Assembly (NCBI GenBank): GCA_033063855.1
Contig: CP093829.1
Coordinates: 17,205,537 to 17,269,536 of the forward strand
Direction of reading: 5' to 3'
Source: Smittia aterrima
Taxonomy: Eukaryota; Arthropoda; Insecta; Diptera; Chironomidae
Length of the DNA stretch: 64,000 nt
Part shown: one piece after another, positions 42,701 through 53,903 of the stretch
Position numbering within the stretch: position 1 is the stretch's first letter
Layout: the number at the start of each line of letters is the position of its first letter
Notes under the pieces: model-generated
Databases searched by the model: none
What the model saw: only the letters and a program-made list of their open reading frames with translations
Told to the model about the DNA's origin: nothing
Program-made: the position numbers and the translations under genes

Positions 42701-44953
42701 GCTTATCAATAAAGTTTGAGTGTATGAAAATGAAAGCAAATCGTTGTCAAAGACGCGTGACTCCGATAGCAAGAGAGCTCGAGTCACTGATAAGGGAAAT
42801 CTCTACGTTTATTGTCACATTCTTCGACCAAAAATATCCGATCAACTGAATCCGGTTATTGCTGCCCTACTCGATTTTTTGATTACTTTTGATTTAAAAG
42901 GGCTTCGTATTCAAGTGTTCCGCAAGTTTATCAAATTACGCTCAGAGGTCATACGACGGTAGAATGAAATTCCAATTCTTTACTCCGTTGAAAGTGATAA
43001 AGATGCGATTCGAATTGCAAAAATATTTTCGTTAACTTTTGTCAAAATAATCAACAAGTCGAGTTGGAATGTTCTCAGAGTTGATGGGAATTCAATTTAT
43101 TCTAAATTTTCTTATCAAGTTTCACTCGAACGTTGAAAACAAAAATAGAATGAAGTGCGACCTAGAATGAATTTCTGCCACGATCCACGAAACTACGCAT
43201 CTTTAAATTATTGACGAGCGCGTGCTGATGTTTTGCTGAATTCCTTTAGTCATCGAACATGCATCCAGTCGATTGCTTGATAGAGGACATAAATGGAAGA
43301 AGTCAAGGTGATTCCGTCACTTTCTCTTAAAATTCTTTAAACGAAACTCAACAGATGGATGCGTGATTGATGTTGATTAAACTATAAATAGCAGCTCGCT
43401 CGCTTCATTGTAAACAAGAATCAAGTCAACCGGAGAAAAACATTTTCTTCTTCTTTTTCTTTTTTTTTCCATCAGGGCTGATAAGAGTCAATGCATGTTC
43501 ATAGGCTCAAAACAACGGAGAACGATGATCACGACTAGACTGCGTGATAGACGACTTGCCTTTGCCTCAATTGCTGATAAACAACATTTTATTTCGTTAA
43601 CTGTGTTGTTCATCTGCCAAGCTTTGTGAGTTTGCCTTCTACTTCAACGTATCAGAAAAAAAAGTCTTGATCAAAGTTTACGTGACGATCAACACCAGTT
43701 CGTATGCCCTTGATTGTTTACAACGACAATAGTCTTAAAATTCCGGAAGGAAACTAGCAGATGTGTAAAGAAACTTGTTTGTTTTCGATGCAAATGACCC
43801 TTGACGTTGTTGAGCATTATCAGCGATTGCGACATGAAAACCAGTTGGCTCAACAATAATTATGTATTTATACTTCAAGTTGATAAGATAAAAACCGCCG
43901 CGAGCCAGAATACGAGGTTGTAAGCAATAAGTGTGAGTGAGGCTGGAATTAAAAAGCCGGTGAGCTCTAACTGATAAAAGCTTTAATCAGTAAGAGAACC
44001 GTCTGGTGAGTCTTCATTTGATAATCAAATCAATTGCGTGGGAGAAAATAACTTTTGATTTCAATTAAGTGAACTTTGTTCAAGTCGAAGAAGCAAGAGG
44101 AGATTAAACGTCACTCAAAGTTGCGAGCGACGTGAGATGAAGATGAAGAAGGCAATTTGATGAACTTAAATTGGCCAGCTCAGTCAAGGCGAAATCAAAC
44201 GTTTATTGACCCAAATAATGTTTAACCGATTTGTTTATCAGATAAAAAGTCTTTTCGACTGCTGTTTCCAACGACGTCTCACATGAGAAGCTTGTTAGCG
44301 TCAAAACTTCAAGTGATTTCTTCGTATGACTTTTCTTCACTCTTCTATTTGAACAAACACGCGCTCTGAATGCCTCAACAACGTGAGAGCGCTTGAGATA
44401 TGCCACAATCGAGAGCGATATCCAAGACGATCAACGAAATGTGGGAGTAACCGGGTGTAGAAATTTCACGCTACAGATGAATGGAAAGTTTAGTAAAATC
44501 TCAGCTTGTTTTTTAAATCCGTGAGTTGTGGAAGAACTCGATTTGAAATTAGCTGAAAACATTCGAGAAGTAAAAAAAAGTCCAAAGTCTCTTTCATTTT
44601 TAAATATTTTCAAATCAATTTCATGATTTTTTTATTTTGTGTGTTCGTATCTTGAACTTGGTGGCTACTACAATAATGACAAAGATTTAACTCAAAATCA
44701 CAGATTTTCCTTCGAAGCGACGTTTGCTTCCAAAAGAATAGAAATTAAAGTTAAGCTTGAGCTGATTCATAGTTTATAAATATATTTTTGTATCGCACAT
44801 CATTCCGTCGATCGTCAACTGCAAAAACTTTCAAAACTCGACGCTGACTTCCGTTAAAGCCATGAGAGAAAATGCAAACCGAATGAGATCAAATGCCATT
44901 GTGCTTTCTGTTTAATGAACTAATCAGGTAAATTGCGTGTGAGTGTTTGAGAC
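39708..44953. other. Mostly gene-poor region, one possible unresolved gene at 40.1-40.8 kb
   Basis: The left end is the MED15 copy B 3' UTR. At 40.1-40.8 kb there are patches that look coding on both strands, with good acceptor sites (TTTTCAG at 40294 minus, TTTTTCTCCAG near 40700 plus), but I could not assemble a convincing chain. Around 42003-42055 four CGATA words cluster about a perfect palindrome (ATAATCGACGATTAT). A consensus TATA box (TATAAATA, 43383-43390) faces right without a downstream open frame. At 43970-43991 there is a near-perfect 22-nt palindrome. Nothing else is recognised. Confidence 0.4.
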
Positions 44954-47325
44954 TCAACAAAGCGCCGCTTGAAGCAGCGACTGGCTCTGGTTGCTGCTAA
45001 CGTTGGGCACGATCGGTCGAGGCTGTTGTGAAATCGAAATGATTGTTGGGGTTGATGATGAGCCAACTTTGCCCTTCGATTTGTCTTTGTTATGACGCTT
45101 CACATGCTTCGACAAGTGGTCAGATCTCATGAATCGACGATCACAGGTTGAGCAAACAAACTTTTTCTCGCCAGTGTGAGTTCTCTTATGTCTCGAGAGT
45201 TCATCAGATCGCGAGAAGCGTCGTCCACAGTTCTCCCATTTACAGAAGAAGGGTCGCTCTCCGGTATGTGATCTAGTGTGTGCCTTAAGGTGACTTGACT
45301 TGAAGTAATTTTTTCCACAGTTCGGATAGTCACACTCAAAGATTCGTCTTCGCTCTTGAGTCAATTGCGAACGTGCGTTATTTGATTTAGTGGCTTGAGT
45401 TGTGGGCGTTGTCGTTGATCCTGAGGGTAATAAAAGAAATCCAGCTTGCAAGAGGCTGGTTCCGGGTTGAGAAGTCGTTGCGAATAAAATGCCTTGTGGT
45501 GGCAGTTTAGGGGCGATGACAGGCAACTGTTGGACTTGTTTTGCTGGTGTTTGAAGAAGAATCGTTGGCGTGACTCGAACTGGTGATAATACTCTCTCAC
45601 AGCCGTCATTGACATTCTTCTTGGTGATCGTTAATGATTCACTGGTATTTCCGTAGAGTGGCGACGGTGATGTTGCACCATCAACAATCGACGTGGAGAG
45701 ACTATTCTTTCTTCCCATTTTATACTTAACACATCTAAACACATTCAAATGAATGTCATTGTCTTCACATTTTGGGTGAATGACTTCGTCGAGTGCATTT
45801 GACGTAGCTGGTGCACAAGTTCCGTCTTTGTTGACACGCATAATCACGCTAACTCTTTGTGGTGGGCTTTCACTCCTGGCTGTCGATCTGAAGACATCGT
45901 TTGAACTAAAGCTCAAGTCTTCAGGCGGTGGCGTGAATGACGACGACTTCTCCATGAAGTTAAATGAGTCGCGAGCATACATTCGCTTGCGAGGAGGCAA
46001 ATCTGATTCATCTTCGGTGTCAGACGGGTTGGGCGTGACCAATCCCTTTGGCAAACCAATGTCATTCAATTTGCGCTTTAGAGAGTGCAATTCTTCTGAT
46101 TTCTGTAAAAGATAAAAGTTGTGAAATTAATAAAAGTGTCAAGTGGGTGTGTAAAGGAGCGCAATCAATGGAAATGTCATCTAAAATTGGAATTTCAATG
46201 AGACAGTCGCATCTCAAATGCTAATCATTTGTGTTTTCTCCTTGGACTTTTTTTTCTCTATTTCATGCTTTACAACTTGGAATCCGTTGGTTTTTGTAAC
46301 CGAGTTTACATTTTCTGAAAACCTAGTCGTTTCGAGTCAAAGCCCAGCCGACTTACGACAGCTTGAAGGTTTTTATCAGATAAGAAAGTTTCTTGGATTA
46401 ATATTTTTATTACGGAGAATCAAAGTGAAATCATTCTCACTGGGCAAAAGAGTTTATATAGAAGGCTAGGCCCCAGTGGTGCTTTACGATCATTTAAAAA
46501 TATTCCATCAGCTTGCGTTACATCGCGCCGAGGGGATATATCGACACAAGCAGTGCGGCTGAATCAACAAGCCAGCGAATGAACTACAACAAACCAAACG
46601 GCTACGAGAAATCAACATTTCAACGCTCAATGGGTGTGTAGCGTTTTTTCTTCTTCTTCGTTCGCTTCGTTCTTCTCTTGATAAATATAAATCGTCGTTG
46701 TACGTCATGCGAAGGTTCAAAGTCGAACATTTTTGTTCACGTGCTTGCTTCGTGAACAACAGCTGAGAGCTGCGTGCTTGCTATGAATGGATGTTAATAA
46801 GAGAGAGATGGAAAATATTTTAGTGCCGTCTCTTTCGCGTGATTCCGATTTTTTTCCTTTGATGCAACGTAAAAATATTTTATTCTGTCGCGCCTTTAAA
46901 CATTTCAAGCTTATCTTGTCCTTGTCGAAGGAATGAACACGTAAACTCAATTTCACCATCAGCGACGAGTCGATGAAACTTTTTTTTTGTTGTTGAAGGC
47001 TCTTCATGCACAATTTATGGACAAAGGCGAAACGAGTTTTTATTTTTATTCGCGAGAGAATTTACAATCTTAAGCAATGAGATCAGCTTGAGTACTTGGC
47101 TACGTGACTCAGTCCACTGAACAATAATTTTCATTTATAGAACTTTTAAAGTAGCGCTGGGGGCTCGCAGATATTTTCATCGTTTAATTATTTTTTGCTG
47201 AGTCGCGGAACTAAACTTACTTTGAAATCATTTGAGCTGTTTGAGTTTGAATCACTTAAATCCATTGGGGGTGTGGGGGGTAACTGTAGTTCCATTGGAG
47301 ACAACACAAAACTTTTTGAAGACAT
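44954..47325 (-). CDS. cbt: Cabut, KLF10/11-type three-finger transcription factor
   Basis: Two exons (47325-47221, 46102-44954) give 417 residues. Exon 1 carries MELQLPPTPPMDLSDSNSN, the Pro/Asp motif typical of the KLF10/11 N-terminus. The C-terminal third holds three C2H2 fingers of the Sp/KLF type (FECDYPNCGKNYFKSSHLKAH..., FFCKWENCGRRFSRSDELSR..., FVCSTCDRRFMRSDHLSKH) with TGE(R/K) linkers, which bind GC/GT boxes. In Drosophila cabut is an immediate-early repressor downstream of sugar sensing by Mondo-Mlx and of several signalling pathways. The middle part is Ser/Thr/Gln-rich with SP sites. The 1.1-kb intron contains an E-box pair (46738) and a CRE-like TACGTCAT (46701). The gene has large gene-poor flanks on both sides, as expected for a regulated factor. 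Confidence 0.93.
46738..46754 (+). promoter_or_regulatory. E-box pair resembling a carbohydrate response element in cabut intron 1
   Basis: CACGTG, five bases, then TTCGTG. A carbohydrate response element is two E-boxes separated by exactly five bases; here the first is perfect and the second has two mismatches. About 30 bp upstream lies TACGTCAT, a CRE variant. Cabut is a direct Mondo-Mlx target in Drosophila. The sequence is seen; function is inferred. Confidence 0.35.
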
Positions 47326-49673
47326 TTCTTAATTTTGATTTTTTGTCACAAATATTTTTGTTCACTTCTTAGTTTTCTTCTTAACGTGACTTTTCGTTTG
47401 ATTCACGATTTTAATATGTTTTTATTGTTCAATTTCTTTCACTCGAACTTCACTCGGCAAGAGATCGGTTTAGATTGCTTCAGACTCAAAAATTTAGTAA
47501 GAGGTTGTTGAGAAAAATTTCGATTCATATGGCGTTTACGACAAGCAGACTTCGTTTGACTGTAGAGGTGAGATAGGGCGTTGAAAAAGTCTTTAAAGCA
47601 AAGAAGAAAGCAATGATTAAAAAAAATTTAAATTTGAAGAAATTATTAAATTTTAAAAAATTAAATTTCTCAAAAATTATTTAATTATTTTATTTGATTT
47701 TCTCTCAAACTACACATTAAGTTCCAAACGAAAATTCATCGTCGCCCTGTTTACAATTTTCCCATCACTCACACAAAGCGCGAGCCAATAAGAAATGGGG
47801 GCTCGGAGCGTCTGTACATAAATACATTGTTCTTCTTTTCGCTATTACCTTCAGCAGCAAATATCACGCCGTCGATGCATGCTAGCCTCGTGATAGACGA
47901 ATGGTCGCTATTCGCGCGGTAAAATTTCAAGGGAAAACAAAAATCTACGTCATCCAATGGAGGTGTGATAGGATGAGTAAGGCGTTTGATGATGCGAGCG
48001 TCTCACGGAGAACTTGTTGCAATTAACTAGCGAAATTAATTTAGTATCTCAGACAGTTCAGTTGTGTCAATATTTCTGTTAAACCGACACTGCGCTTCCG
48101 CTAAACTTGATCCGAAGTCTACAGACGATATTTGAACCGTCTCATTTTGTCACGTGTGTTACCTGACGAAATCGGCTGGAGACAATCGCTTCGAAATTTA
48201 CTGCAATCGACTGTTTTTCTGTGTGATTGCCCTGAACGCTTTGCAATGACGTCAATTTATGCACGCTGGCGACGAGTGATCCCATATTTTTCGACCGAAA
48301 AAGTAATTTTATGTTTGAACATTGACATCATTTCGATTTGATATTTTTCCAACAAATATTTCGTTGAGCTTCTGAAAAGACGACAATCGCAAAATTTACG
48401 AAATTATTTAAAATTTCATGGTGACCGTTGAAAGTTGAGGAGCACGTTTAAGATTTGAATTTGAAATTAAAAGCTTTTAGCTTTGAGCTTTTTATTTTCG
48501 AATCTTCCGCCAAACGGCAAAAATCTTAATAAGCTAAATAAACAGCAAAGGTAAATTGATAATTGATAATCCAACATTTTTTAACAAAGACTGGCATGTA
48601 CCAAAGAATTCTGTTTTGACGTAAATAAAATTGAATTTGACATTTCTTGATTAAAGAATTTACTTGGGTTAAAAATTAGACTCGTTCCGTAGGCGATTCT
48701 GCGCAAATTATTTTGTTTTGCTTCTTTATCAAAATATTCTATCAACCAATTTCCCTTAATAATTTTTAATTCAAATATTTCGATGGAATTCCCAACGAAA
48801 AAAAAAAATCACCGTCGTCTGCTAATTATTTCCACAAGCCTCAACTACAATTCACGAAGATTCCAAATGATTCATCTTTTCGTTGTAATTATCTTTAACT
48901 TATTCGTTGAAGTTGTGCAACGTTAGTTAAAGATCTGTAGCGCAGCTTGTTTCTCTTATTTTCAAGGTGATAGAATCAAGTTTCAACTAATTTCTCATTA
49001 AAGTTCGGAATGAATGAAAAATTCATTTTGATAAAATAAAAAGTTAATGAATAGATTAAATAAATATTACATTGAACATCTTTGTCATTGATTCAATTTA
49101 TTTAATGTTAACTCGAGCCTAACACAATTGAATCTCTTTATCATTGGAAAGACTTTCAAGAATAAATTTTACGCCCGGCAAAGACTGAGAGCCTCTCAGT
49201 GAGAGGTTATTAACCAGTTAATTATTTGTTTCTCCCCAGTCTATTGCTCCAATAACACAAAAAGCTTAGCCATTGAAAAGAACAAATAAAAAAAACTGGT
49301 TTCGTCTTAAGTCGGTATGAGCTATTAAGTCGTTAGTGAGTGACTCAAGGTCGCATCAGAGCCTTTGCTGTTCTCTGCAGAAAATTCAATCGGAAAAACG
49401 TTCTGATAGCAATTACTGATGTGTTTTGGTTGATTATGCTTATTCGCAGCTCTACAATGCTTTACCATTGCTGTGTTAGTTTTTTTCCATTCAAACCACG
49501 CAACTATTCAGTTAGCTGCGGTCTCTCACTTACATCGGATGTTTATAAGCTTTGCCGCGTTTTTATTTCGCGAGGTGTTAAAAAAGCAGAAAGTTTGAGT
49601 GTTGTGTTTATTTCTTTAAAAGAAGATTCAGTTGTTCAAAAGAAAACAAAGTTGGTTGAAGTGAAATTGAAGT
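47326..49673. other. Intergenic region between cabut and the SEC14-like gene
   Basis: The two genes are divergent, so both promoters lie here. Another CACGTG occurs at 48151. A perfect inverted repeat ACTGAGAG-C-CTCTCAGT is at 49184-49200, about 475 bp before the SEC14-like ATG. A long open stretch at 49.34-49.68 kb lacks an ATG and probably belongs to the 5' UTR of the SEC14-like gene. No other gene is recognised. Confidence 0.4.
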
Positions 49674-52252
49674 ATGAGCAGTAAATTACGGTCACCGGTT
49701 CTTCAAGACGATGAGCGTTTCGCTCTGATGAAGGTTTGCATTTCGTTGCTCTTATCAGTGATTCCGTTATTTTCCGGCTACGCAAATGCTTTTAATATTA
49801 AAATGATTTGATAAGCGAAGGAAAAGCTCGATCAAGCGATAAACAAAACAAACGAACACGATTGTTAAAAGAAATTCGAAGGTTATTGCAGTAAATAAAT
49901 TGATCGCTACCAAATCGAGCCGACTTAAGCAGCTTGGCCATAAATTTTATGGTTCGAATATTAAAGTTCAAATGAAGTGGTCAACTGTTTATCATTGACT
50001 TTAATAAAGTTAAACAATGTTAGCTTAGAAATTACAGGAAGCTGCTTAGATGAGCTTTGCGTTAAAGTAATTAAAGTCACTTTGTTTGAAAAAGAGTTTG
50101 AATGTATTAGATCATCACCAATACGACAGTGACTTGAGTTTAATGTGAAGGTCACATAAGCGAAACTATCATCAAGAGGTTAATGATACATTCCCGGCCC
50201 TTTGCCATGCACAATCGATCAAATTGGCAGCGTTTTCTAAGAGAAAACGAATTACAAAATTTCACCATGAACGCTGAACAATTTACTTGATGAACCTTTT
50301 TCAAACACTTCACTTAATGAATGCTTTAGCTAATTCATTGCATTAGACGCTGCTTGGAAGTGTTGCATAACACTCGACTGCATTGAAAGTGCACCAAGTG
50401 CGCGAAGCCTTGACCGGCATACGAGAAAAACCATGATCGAGCTTTGCTATTGACTTAAGAAAAATGTTGAACATGAAGACGAAGATCTTGAAACGGTTTC
50501 CTAACCATCAAGACCTCAGCAATTATTTCGCCATCACTTCGATTTGTTTCACTCTAAACTAGATTTGATTGTCAAGCTTTAACCGCGGCGATCAATTACC
50601 AAATTTTCAAGTCACTCACGAATTTCTGTTGACACATTTAGCGAAAAGAAAATTAAATTGTCACACTCGCTGAGTTGAAATTTGCAAAATTTATTAATTT
50701 ACTTGGTAAACAACTTCTTTTCTTTGATTAGCTTCGCCGGGCTGTGTCTGATATTTCAAAGCCAGAGCATGACGACCACTTTCTGTTACGATGGCTTCGA
50801 GCCCGTCAATGGAATCCAGAAAACGCTGAAAAAATGCTGAGAGAAGTAAGCAAACGTTTGATTTGTCTTTTAAATATTAAAAATGTGAAATTTTCAGTCA
50901 ATGAACTGGAGAGAGAGATGGAAAGTTGATGAAATCGAGTCATGGGAAGCACCAGCTGTTCTCAAAAGTTCTTGTCCACATGGCACAACAGGTTTTGACA
51001 AGGAAGGCTCTGTTGTCATCTTCATTCCTTTCGCTGGCATCGACATTTGGGGGCTTTTACACAGCGCATCAAAGCGAGACATCATCAGGAACACAATTAA
51101 ATTACTTGAGGGTGAGATCAGTTAACAACTTTTAAATAATTACTTAACAAACTTTCTTGAAGGTTACATGAAGATCGCGTTCGAACAAAGCAAAGAGCAT
51201 GGCGCGGAAGCAAGAAAGTTCACCGTAATCTTCGACATGGAAAACTTCTCAATGAAGCAATACGCTTATCGACCAGCAGCCGAACTAGTCATCAACACCT
51301 TCCAAATGTATTCGAATAATTATCCAGAGATCTTGAAATATTGTTATGTTATCAATGGTGAGATGAAAGAGAATTCCAATTCAAATCGTTTAGAAAACAT
51401 TTTATTTCAGCGCCAAAAATTTTCTCGTTCGCCTTCAACATTGTAAAGAAATTCTTGGACGAGTATACAATCTCAAAGATCAACATTTACAAACATAATC
51501 AGAGTAAATGGTTGCCAGCAATACTCGAAAGAATCGAGGCATCGAGTCTCCCGAAATATTATGGCGGCGAGCTGACTGACAGTGATGGGAATGAAAAGTG
51601 TGAGGAGAAAATTTGTTGGGGAGGTAAAAATGAGTTCAAAGAAAAGAAATTCAATTCTAAAAGTTTTTGTTTTAGGCAAAGTTCCAAAAGAACTTTACAT
51701 CAGCGACGAAGATAACTACAATAGCTCATCGTCTTATCAAACAGTGGTTGTGAAGAAAGGGTCAAAACTTAAGCTAAACTTTGATATTGAAGACGCTGGA
51801 GTTTTTCTAAAGTAACAAAAATTCATTTTTGATAAATTAAATTTTAATACTTTGAACTTTTTTTTATCAAGATGGGACTTCGTGACTCACAATCAAGACA
51901 TCAAATTTGGAGTGAAAGCAATCAACAATAAAACCGGCGAGAAAACAAGTGAAGTCGAATTGAAAAGGATTGACACGGCATCTGCCAAAGAAGCGGGATT
52001 CATCACGTGCCAGCTCAATCACACTTGTAAATTCACTGACCATATGCTCGCCTTGAACTCTCTCTCGACTAATCTATTTTCGTTCTAGACACCGTGGTGT
52101 TTGACAATAGCTACAGCTACTTCAAAAGTAAGAAAATTACTTACTCGGTGGTTGTCACAACGCCCTTGACGGAAATCGAGCACAGTGCCAGTAAAATTGA
52201 GGAAAAGATTTTTGACCAAAATGAAAACGATATCACTCAAGCCGAGAAGTGA
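49674..52252 (+). CDS. SEC14-like lipid-transfer protein (CRAL-TRIO plus GOLD)
   Basis: Eight exons join in phase: 49674-49733, 50732-50845, 50898-51111, 51163-51357, 51411-51623, 51676-51811, 51872-52026 and 52089-52252, giving 416 residues (mammalian SEC14L2 about 403). Residues 10-60 form the CRAL-TRIO N-terminal helices (DDHFLLRWLRARQWNPENAEKML). Residues 75-250 are the lipid-binding CRAL-TRIO domain (WEAPAVLKSSCPHGTTGFDK, VVIFIPFAGIDIWGLL, TVIFDMENFSMKQYAY, MYSNNYPEILKYCYVINAP, KKFLDEYTISKINIYKHN, LPKYYGGEL). The remainder is a beta-rich GOLD domain (VVVKKGSKLKLNFDIED, WDFVTHNQDIKFGVKA). Proteins of this family move hydrophobic ligands such as tocopherols or phosphoinositides between membranes; the ligand here is unknown. 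The donor of exon 1 (GTTTGC) is weak, and the first intron is about 1 kb. Confidence 0.9.
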
Positions 52253-52677
52253 AATAATTAAGTGATTTTTCTGGTTATTGTGGAATAAAATATCTTATAC
52301 TTTTATAAAGAAAAATGTTTGAAATTTGAAGTCTTTAGATTTTTTATTCGAACAAAGATTCTCAAACTTTTTTGTTCAGTCTATCTACATAAGTTATTCG
52401 TTTGTGAATTGCGTCGAAATAAAAAATTTCGTGTGTAGATTTTGTTGTTGTCGTCTAGACTCTAATAACTTCATTTAATTTAACAAGGACAATTAGGGAC
52501 AGTTCAATAATCTCGTCATCGAAAATGATTTGAAGCTTGTAGTTTTCAAAAAGAGTTTGAAGCTTAAATAGTTTTAAATATTTATTGTTAAAGTTTTCTT
52601 TAGACTTCACAATCATTTAAATTTAGTAGCAATTTCAAAATTTAGTTTAGTTTTCTAGAGTTGCTTCAACAGTTCAG
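52253..52677. other. Short intergenic region before the odorant receptor
   Basis: AT-rich, holding the SEC14-like 3' UTR (AATAAA at about 52284) and the odorant-receptor promoter. No TATA box is obvious. Confidence 0.4.
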
Positions 52678-53903
52678 ATGGAATCACAAATTTACTTTGA
52701 GAGAATTTCAACTTTGTTGAAAATTATTTTGAGAGTTTTGAGTCCTCACGATGACGGAAGCGAAAGGATTAAAAATCGCTTTAAATTCTTCTTGGCCCTT
52801 CACTTGAGCTTGTTGCTTGTCATCGGAACTTACATTGTCGATAAGTTCAACAGCACCGAAGTGACTGGCATGGTGGAAATTACAGAAATTGTAGCTTATT
52901 TCCGTAAGTTTTACTTTCTTCACGACTGTCATGAACTAAGATTAATTCTCAACTTAGTTAGCGCAGTTCGAGCGACGGTTTACGTGTTTTTCATGTTGCT
53001 CTTGAATGCAGAAGTGAGATCAACAGTTGATGAACTAATTAACGAAAGGTAAAATTTTGTTTTCGCAAAATAGTTGAAACAAAATATTTTTTTCTTAGAA
53101 AATCTCATCTCTCATTGAAGTCCAATCATCGAAGTCTGACTCTTCGTTATTGCAAACAAGAATTCCTTGCGTCGATCTCGTTTCTCTGCTTATCGTTTGT
53201 GATTGTTTGTTTGGTCATTCTCAGCGTTTTGTTTTTTCAAGTCAATGAAAGTCAATTACCGTTGAACTTCTTCATCGTTTTCTTGCCGTTCAAAGGAACA
53301 TCGAGCAATTGGTTGCTTAATTACATTTATCAGTTCTTGATAGGATTCATTACAGCGCCGATTTTGTTCACGTTTTTCACGCTTACTTGGATATTGATGA
53401 ATCAATGCTGTTTTGGCCTTGACGTGATCATCGAGGAAGTTAAAACTTTAACTTTTTCTTCTCAGATCAACAGCATCATCGAGAAAAGCGCTCGTGTCTT
53501 GGAGTTTCAAGAAAAAGTTCAACAACTCTTAAAATTTAATTTCTTTGTCGAATTTTCTGTTCTCTCCTTCATTTTCTGTCTGACTTTGTATTCTATTGCC
53601 TTAGATCCGTTTGGATCTGTTCTTGTTTATGCAATCATGCAACTGACATTGTCGCAACTTTACATTTCCTGTTGGATGGGGAATCGCGTAAATGGCAGAC
53701 TTGAGATGCTAACGGCGACAATTTACGAAGTCGATTGGACTGAGATGGATCTCGCAGCACGCAAGAAAATCATGATAATCCTCATGTGGTCGCAGAACTT
53801 GAAAGGATTCAATGGAATCTTCAATCAAGTTGACACGAAAACATTGCAGAAGATCTTGCAATTCACTTATTCGCTGTATACTTTACTGCGATCAACAAAC
53901 TGA
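52678..53903 (+). CDS. Insect odorant receptor (7tm_6)
   Basis: Two exons (52678-53048, 53099-53903) give 391 residues, normal for insect odorant receptors. About seven hydrophobic segments are visible, starting with FFLALHLSLLLVIGTYIV and including FLCLSFVIVCLVILSVLFF, FLIGFITAPILFTFFTLTW and FSVLSFIFCLTLYSIAL. The C-terminal end shows the family pattern: GNRVNGRLEMLTATIYEVDW, LAARKKIMIILMWSQNL, then TKTLQKILQFTYSLYTLL. These receptors have an intracellular N-terminus and form ligand-gated cation channels with Orco in antennal neurons. There is no clear signal peptide, as expected. It stands alone here rather than in a tandem array. The ligand cannot be told from sequence. Confidence 0.88.

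Noticed and set aside
42447..42719. 90-codon ATG-started plus frame
   Set aside because: No homology recognised, no splice or promoter support, in a gene-poor block.
49340..49684. 114-codon open stretch before the SEC14-like start
   Set aside because: It lacks an ATG at its start and ends by overlapping the real ATG in another frame. Treated as 5' UTR.
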